Shown: one piece after another, positions 14,825-18,754 of the stretch
How the letters are laid out: every line of letters starts with the position of its first letter
Position numbering within the stretch: position 1 is the first letter of the stretch
Source of the DNA: an uncultured Selenomonadales bacterium
GTDB lineage: Bacteria; Bacillota; Negativicutes; Selenomonadales; Selenomonadaceae
Assembly (NCBI GenBank): GCA_947167555.1
Contig: CAMVIO010000012.1
Coordinates: 1-18,754 of the forward strand
Reading direction: 5' to 3'
DNA length: 18,754 nt
Program-made: the position numbers and the translations under genes
The notes under the pieces: generated by a model
Database searches by the model: none
What the model saw: only the letters and a program-made list of their open reading frames with translations
Told to the model about the DNA's origin: nothing

Positions 14825-15877
14825 TCATTTTCCGTCAAACATTTCCCCATATTCTTCTTGGGCACGTTCAAAATCGTCCATCCTGCCGATATCAAGCCAG
14901 TATTCGCGTACAGGATAGACTGTCGTCTTTTTCCCTTCCTCGACTAATGCATTGAAGAGCTGTGGCATATCAAAAAACTCTTCCTTGTCCACCCGCGCCA
15001 CAGCCTCTGGACTGAGCACATATATGCCCGCGTTGACAAAAAACGAATAAGACGGCTTTTCCCTAATACCTTCGATCCGCTCCCCATCAAAATCAATTAC
15101 ACCATAGGGTACTTGATAACTGTACTCCCTCACAGCCATCGTCGCCTCCGCGCCTTGCTCGATGTGATAATCCAGCAATTCTCCAAAATCCACTTTCGTC
15201 AAAAGGTCTCCGTTCATCACAAGAATCGGTTCTTTGGGAATACTCGGCAAAAAATAAAGCGCTCCCGCCGTCCCCATACGCTTATTTTCATGCAGGTACT
15301 CAATTTCCGCACCGAAACGGCTACCATCCTCGAAATAGTCCTCAATCATCTGTGACTTGTAATTGACCGCGAAAAAAAAACGATGAAACCCAGCGTCGAG
15401 AAAGCTCTCCAAAATTGTTTCCAAAATCGGCTTCGCGCCAACCTTCAAAAGCGGCTTCGGGATTTTATCTGTCAAAGGACGAAGCCGAGTCCCTAACCCC
15501 CCCGCCATCAACACAACTGCGTTGTCCCTTTGTGGGCGATACAAAAGTTCCTCCATTTGCGCTAATCCAACCAATCGCCCTTCTCCATCCAGCAAGGGAA
15601 TCTGGCGAACACTGCGCGTCTTCATCAACCGAAGGATTGCCGCACTCTCTGTTCCTTGATGCACGGTAATTGGATGTGTGTTCATGATTCCTTTCACAGG
15701 CGCGGAAAGCTCCTCGCCCCGAAGGATGCTTCGCCTTACATCCCCGTCCGTGACCGCGCCCAAAAGCCGATTCTCTGCATCGACTACAAAGGCAATCTGA
15801 AGCGAGCTTTTGTCCATAACTTTCATAACATCCTTAACGGATGCCGTAGGCAAAATCACGCTTTTTTTCCAATCCAT
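14825..15877 (-). CDS. ptmE: CBS-domain sugar-phosphate nucleotidyltransferase (PtmE-like)
   Basis: A 350-residue fusion. A CBS pair occupies about residues 1-115 (VTDGDVRRSIL near 42, IPLLDGEGRLVGL near 93). A nucleotidyltransferase domain follows, with LMAGGLGTRLRPLTDKIPKP near 123-142, VMNGDLLTKVDF near 220, and EKPSYSFFVNAGIYVLSP. C. jejuni PtmE has this architecture and makes GDP-glucosamine from GlcN-1-P for the legionaminic acid pathway. That is the basis for suggesting Leg rather than Neu5Ac or Pse here. Nucleotide preference cannot be proven from motifs. It lies 27 nt after the acetyltransferase stop and is part of the main operon. The CBS pair suggests adenylate-type ligand control. 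Confidence 0.86.
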   Translation of the reverse strand: MDWKKSVILPTASVKDVMKVMDKSSLQIAFVVDAENRLLGAVTDGDVRRSILRGEELSAPVKGIMNTHPITVHQGTESAAILRLMKTRSVRQIPLLDGEGRLVGLAQMEELLYRPQRDNAVVLMAGGLGTRLRPLTDKIPKPLLKVGAKPILETILESFLDAGFHRFFFAVNYKSQMIEDYFEDGSRFGAEIEYLHENKRMGTAGALYFLPSIPKEPILVMNGDLLTKVDFGELLDYHIEQGAEATMAVREYSYQVPYGVIDFDGERIEGIREKPSYSFFVNAGIYVLSPEAVARVDKEEFFDMPQLFNALVEEGKKTTVYPVREYWLDIGRMDDFERAQEEYGEMFDGK

Positions 15878-15904
15878 TTCCGTTCTTCCCTTTCCAACTT
15901 TCGC

Positions 15905-16543
15905 TTAAATTTTCATTCGTGCAGGAACACCGCAAACCATCATACCATCTTCTACATCATTCAGGACAACTGCTCCAACAGCGACTATTACGCCTTTTCC
16001 AATACACACTCCCTGCACAACATTTGCCCCCGTGCCAATATGGCTGCCGTCCCCCACCGTCACCCCGCCGGACAAAGTAACCCCCGGCGCGATATGCACA
16101 TGCGCGCCAAGCACACAATCATGATCCACAGATGCGTTCGTATTGACAATGGAATTTTCACCAATGCGCGCCCCGATATTGATGACCGCACCTGCCACAA
16201 CCTGAACTCCTTCGCCAAGTACTGCTCTCCGTGAAATAACAGCACTTGAATGAATTACTTGCCGAAACCGATACCCCAGCGCTTTAAATTTCTCATAAAC
16301 TCTTTTCCGTAACGCAGTGGATCCAATCGAGCCAATACCGTTGACGAGTTCAATTTCGCTCGGCGAATAACGCTCCACATCGGAATCACTCCCAATTATG
16401 GGCACGCCAAACAAGTCCTTTGGTCTTTCCACGCCATCTTTTTCCGCAATTCCCAAAATCTCCGTGTTTTGTTCCAGCAATATATCGAGCAACACTTTCG
16501 CGTGCCCACCCGCGCCCAAAAGGATAACCGGTTTCCTCTGCAT
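15905..16543 (-). CDS. NeuD/PglD/LegH-like sugar O/N-acetyltransferase
   Basis: A 212-residue left-handed beta-helix enzyme. The N-terminal nucleotide-sugar binding fold starts VILLGAGGHAKVLLDIL, and hexapeptide repeats run from about residue 96 to the end (IHSSAVISRRAVLGEGV onwards). The catalytic-type His is in NASVDHDC, and the protein closes MMVCGVPARM. The family includes PglD and LegH, which acetylate a 4-amino-sugar nucleotide, and NeuD, which O-acetylates sialic acid. In this context LegH-type N-acetylation is attractive but unproven. It starts 6 nt after the neuB stop, and its RBS (AGGAG, 10 nt before the ATG) overlaps the neuB stop codon. Confidence 0.85.
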   Translation of the reverse strand: MQRKPVILLGAGGHAKVLLDILLEQNTEILGIAEKDGVERPKDLFGVPIIGSDSDVERYSPSEIELVNGIGSIGSTALRKRVYEKFKALGYRFRQVIHSSAVISRRAVLGEGVQVVAGAVINIGARIGENSIVNTNASVDHDCVLGAHVHIAPGVTLSGGVTVGDGSHIGTGANVVQGVCIGKGVIVAVGAVVLNDVEDGMMVCGVPARMKI

Positions 16544-16549
16544 CTGCTT

Positions 16550-17629
16550 TTACTCCTGAATCAGTTCATCCGCCTCAAAATTCCGTCTTGCCTTTTTCCC
16601 GATCAGTTCCCAATAACGCATCGGGCTTATCCCCGACGCGAGACGCTTCACGGCAATATTTTCATCCGAGAAAAGCTCTCCTTCCCGAATGTCACGTTTG
16701 GCAACAAGGCTTTTCCTCACGACGGGAAGATTCTTTCGTTCCTTTTCGGTCGGCGCCTTACAACCATTGCCAACTGCCTTCTCAATCTGCCGAATGCCCC
16801 GCACCATCGCAGCAAGTTCTTCGGGAATGAGTGACGCCTTGTGGTCTGGTCCGGGGAGCGTTTTATCCAGTGTAAAATGCTTTTCAATAATCTCCGCCCC
16901 ACGCGCCACAGCCGCCAACGGAATCGCAATCCCTTCCGTATGATCCGAATACCCGACCGAAAGGCCGAAAGCGCGCCGCATAGTATCCATCGCCGCAAGA
17001 TTTACTTCATCGAACGGCGCAGGATATTCCGTCGTACAATGGAGCAACTGCACTTTTTCCTTAAGCAATCCAGACCTTTGTGCTTCCGCATAAGCGGACA
17101 TGATCTCCTGCTCGTTTCCCGGCGTCGATTCCTCATGCGTATATCCAAACGCAAGGATGCCCAAAGCCGTCTCTACCTCGCCCAACGTACTCATTCCCGT
17201 GGACAAAATGACAGGCAATCCTGTCCGTGCAATCTCAAGCAGGAACGGCCCATTTGTTATTTCTCCCGACGGGACCTTGATTTTAGGAATATGACATTTC
17301 TCGACCAAAAACCGAAGACTGTCCGCTTCAAATGGCGTGGACAAGAATTCGACGTTCTTTTCTTTACAGAGTGCAATCAGCTCCGAATAGGCGTCCAAAG
17401 GAAGCTCCAACTTTCGGAGCATATCGACCTGAGATTCCTTTGCGTTCGTCGTCTCCTTCTGGTATGCCGCTTTCTGCGCCGCCGTGCTCGCAAGCTTCTC
17501 AGCGCGGAACGTCTGGAATTTCACCGCATCTGCGCCCGCTTCGGCTGCCGCTTGTACAAGTTTTTTCGCCAATTCCGGAGAGCCGTTGTGATTGACGCCC
17601 GCCTCGGCAATGATATATGTTCTACCCAC
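16550..17629 (-). CDS. neuB: Nonulosonic acid synthase (NeuB/LegI family)
   Basis: A 359-residue synthase condensing a 6-carbon amino sugar with phosphoenolpyruvate. The TIM-barrel domain has AEAGVNHNG near 9-16, ADAVKFQTF near 34, VPSGEITNGPFL near 119, LLHCTTEYPAP near 195, SVGYSDHTEGI near 224, and LPGPDHKASL near 258-267. A C-terminal antifreeze-like SAF domain covers about 303-359. GPDHKASL points to the Neu/Leg branch and not to the Pse synthase branch. A roughly 35-residue insert (about 160-195) precedes the LLHC strand. The GTG start lies 7 nt after GGAG and overlaps the deacetylase stop by 8 nt. With the PtmE-like gene nearby, LegI (N,N'-diacetyllegionaminate synthase) is the preferred reading. 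Confidence 0.9.
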   Translation of the reverse strand: MGRTYIIAEAGVNHNGSPELAKKLVQAAAEAGADAVKFQTFRAEKLASTAAQKAAYQKETTNAKESQVDMLRKLELPLDAYSELIALCKEKNVEFLSTPFEADSLRFLVEKCHIPKIKVPSGEITNGPFLLEIARTGLPVILSTGMSTLGEVETALGILAFGYTHEESTPGNEQEIMSAYAEAQRSGLLKEKVQLLHCTTEYPAPFDEVNLAAMDTMRRAFGLSVGYSDHTEGIAIPLAAVARGAEIIEKHFTLDKTLPGPDHKASLIPEELAAMVRGIRQIEKAVGNGCKAPTEKERKNLPVVRKSLVAKRDIREGELFSDENIAVKRLASGISPMRYWELIGKKARRNFEADELIQE

Positions 17630-18290
17630 GATGTATCTCCTTGATTAGCATAAACGCCTCCGCAAACTGCGCCCCACATTCCGAGCCGCGCAAAAGAGCC
17701 AATGCGTTCACTGCATCATAACTGCGGGGGAAAGGATGTTCTCCCATTTCCGTCGCATAAATCCCCAAAGCCTTTTTCTTGGTCGCCATTGTTGCAGTAA
17801 TATCTTCATATACGGTTGGGATAAATACCGCACTGTTACCACGGAGACCAAAATTTGTTTCGGACAAGGTTTCATAGCAAAGTATCCGTTCCACCGTCGT
17901 ATGTCGGAAAGATTTTCCTGCAGCAACCGCTGCATCATAAACAACTCGGTGATCGGAATGCGCGTCCCCAAAAAAAGGAATATAAAAATCCGTCGCCTTC
18001 ACTTTATCCACGATAGACGCGAGAGAAGCAACAAGTTTCCCCGTATCCATCCCCAATCCCGCTGCCGGGAATCCCATCGGGAACACAGCCGAAAAAGAAT
18101 ATAGTTCTGTAACGTTTTGAATTTCCCTTCCTCTGCGTTCAATTATGTCTGCTTCATATGTATTTTCCGGCATTCGCGTAACAATAGCCCAATATGCCTC
18201 ATGCCCCGCGCGTACCATTTTTGCGATTGTTCCCCCGCACCCCAGAGTTTCATCATCCGGATGCGGCGCAACTACAAGAACCCTTTTCAC
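17622..18290 (-). CDS. PIG-L/LmbE-family N-deacetylase
   Basis: A 222-residue zinc hydrolase. VAPHPDDETLGCGG at about 7-20 carries the metal-binding H-P-D-D, and GDAHSDH near 108-114 gives the second metal-binding His pair (H-S-D-H). The family removes N-acetyl groups from GlcNAc-type sugars, sugar lipids and related molecules. I chose GTG 18290 because it overlaps the preceding stop as GTGA, GGGGAG lies upstream, and the first beta strand follows directly. The frame extends to 18359. It is coupled to a formyltransferase on one side and the NeuB-type synthase on the other. This suggests it prepares a free amine on a nonulosonate precursor or product. The substrate is inferred. Confidence 0.85.
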   Translation of the reverse strand: MKRVLVVAPHPDDETLGCGGTIAKMVRAGHEAYWAIVTRMPENTYEADIIERRGREIQNVTELYSFSAVFPMGFPAAGLGMDTGKLVASLASIVDKVKATDFYIPFFGDAHSDHRVVYDAAVAAGKSFRHTTVERILCYETLSETNFGLRGNSAVFIPTVYEDITATMATKKKALGIYATEMGEHPFPRSYDAVNALALLRGSECGAQFAEAFMLIKEIHRG

Positions 18291-18754
18291 AGCAGGTACT
18301 CCCCTTCCTTTGCGGGGAATCCGTCCCATACAAGCAGACGAACAATTCCCATACCGCACTGCACATCCAGTCCGTCCGAAGAAAGCTTTAATATTCGTCC
18401 CGGCTCAATGTTTTTCATTGCGGTTTCCTCAGCAACCACAGCCGCTTTCCAAACTTTCTTTTCCTCTCCGTTGTATAAAAAACTTGCGCCAACATAAGGA
18501 TGTGTCAACGCCCGCACCAGATTGTAAATACCACGCGCAGGCATTCGCCAATCAATGATACCATCCTTATGTCCGCGTTTTCGCCAAATATTCGTATGCG
18601 AAGAGTCCTGTGGCCTCCTCGTATAAGTACCGTCAATCAAAGCTTTTGTAAATTGTCGAACTTGCTGCTTTCCAATCTCCATTAATTTCTCATACAGAGA
18701 TGCCGCGTCATCCTCCTCCGCAATATCCACATTTTGCTGACTCAGGATGTCCCC
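18287..18754 (-). CDS. Formyltransferase (Fmt/ArnA-like), C-terminal part, cut by window edge
   Basis: The frame is open to the right edge, so the N-terminal catalytic half (with its N-H-D triad) is not visible. The 155 visible residues start GDILSQQNVDIAEEDDAASLYEKL, as in the end of the Fmt catalytic domain (length of this motif given for orientation at 18683-18754). The C-terminal OB-like domain follows: DGIIDWRMPARGIYNLVRALTHP, then GASFLYNG and KVWKA. This pattern is shared by methionyl-tRNA and sugar formyltransferases, which use N10-formyl-THF. Its location and 4-nt stop/start overlap with a deacetylase argue for sugar N-formylation and against a housekeeping Fmt. The residual frame reads past the GTG at 18730, which is internal. 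Confidence 0.82.
   Translation of the reverse strand, partial: GDILSQQNVDIAEEDDAASLYEKLMEIGKQQVRQFTKALIDGTYTRRPQDSSHTNIWRKRGHKDGIIDWRMPARGIYNLVRALTHPYVGASFLYNGEEKKVWKAAVVAEETAMKNIEPGRILKLSSDGLDVQCGMGIVRLLVWDGFPAKEGEYLL

Noticed and set aside
14825..15877. GlmU or a simple glucose-1-phosphate thymidylyltransferase
   Set aside because: It has an N-terminal CBS pair and no C-terminal beta-helix acetyltransferase domain, unlike GlmU. RmlA lacks CBS domains.
16550..17629. Pseudaminic acid synthase (PseI) as the identity of the NeuB-family gene
   Set aside because: The GPDHKASL block and the neighbouring PtmE-like CBS nucleotidyltransferase fit the Leg/Neu branch better, and no pseB, pseC, pseF or pseG-like gene is seen.
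16841..17644. Long plus-strand open frame (267 codons) opposite neuB
   Set aside because: Antisense to the conserved synthase. Its Arg-rich translation has no recognisable domain and it shares no operon logic.

Overview
The window is a bacterial surface-glycan locus. All intact genes lie on the minus strand, so it is transcribed from the right edge to the left. Shine-Dalgarno sites, GTG starts, frequent stop/start overlaps and the mix of IS families suggest a Firmicute, possibly of the Negativicutes (Selenomonas-like). That assignment is inference only, as no rRNA or taxonomic marker is present. I saw no tRNA, rRNA or CRISPR.

Right block (about 12.1-18.75 kb, relatively G+C rich). A tight operon starts beyond the right edge: formyltransferase C-terminus, PIG-L/LmbE deacetylase, NeuB-type nonulosonate synthase, NeuD/PglD-like acetyltransferase, CBS-nucleotidyltransferase (PtmE type), two Gfo/Idh/MocA oxidoreductases and a CMP-nonulosonate synthetase (NeuA/PtmB type). 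The combination resembles the Campylobacter jejuni legionaminic acid genes (legI, ptmE, ptmF, ptmB). The dehydratase, aminotransferase and 2-epimerase steps are not in view and may lie to the right.

Middle block (about 9.0-12.1 kb, clearly A+T richer). It holds a sulfotransferase, a SAM methyltransferase and an N-acetyl-sugar amidotransferase (PseA/PtmG/WbpG family). These look like tailoring functions added to the core pathway. A probable promoter precedes the amidotransferase.

Mobile scar (about 8.18-8.99 kb). It contains a decayed IS4-like transposase tail on the plus strand. A 311-bp non-autonomous ISL3-like element is inserted in it, with 22-bp terminal inverted repeats and a perfect 8-bp target duplication. 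The element keeps only a 51-codon N-terminal transposase stub and carries two mutually exclusive hairpins over the stub's ribosome-binding site.

Left block (0.5-8.1 kb). Two MBOAT acyltransferase genes are each followed by a different SGNH-type partner, forming two probable O-acetylation modules. An NAD-dependent epimerase with a four-cysteine zinc-ribbon insert and rfbC (dTDP-4-dehydrorhamnose 3,5-epimerase) follow. The window starts in the C-terminus of an IS3-family transposase followed by a truncated IS30-like start, and rfbC ends against this scar.

Together the genes would make a CMP-activated, legionaminic-type nonulosonic acid and decorate it or a linked glycan by deacetylation/formylation, amidination, methylation, sulfation and O-acetylation, with a dTDP-deoxyhexose branch. 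No glycosyltransferase, flippase, polymerase or flagellin gene is visible, so the acceptor (flagellin, capsule or LPS) cannot be told.
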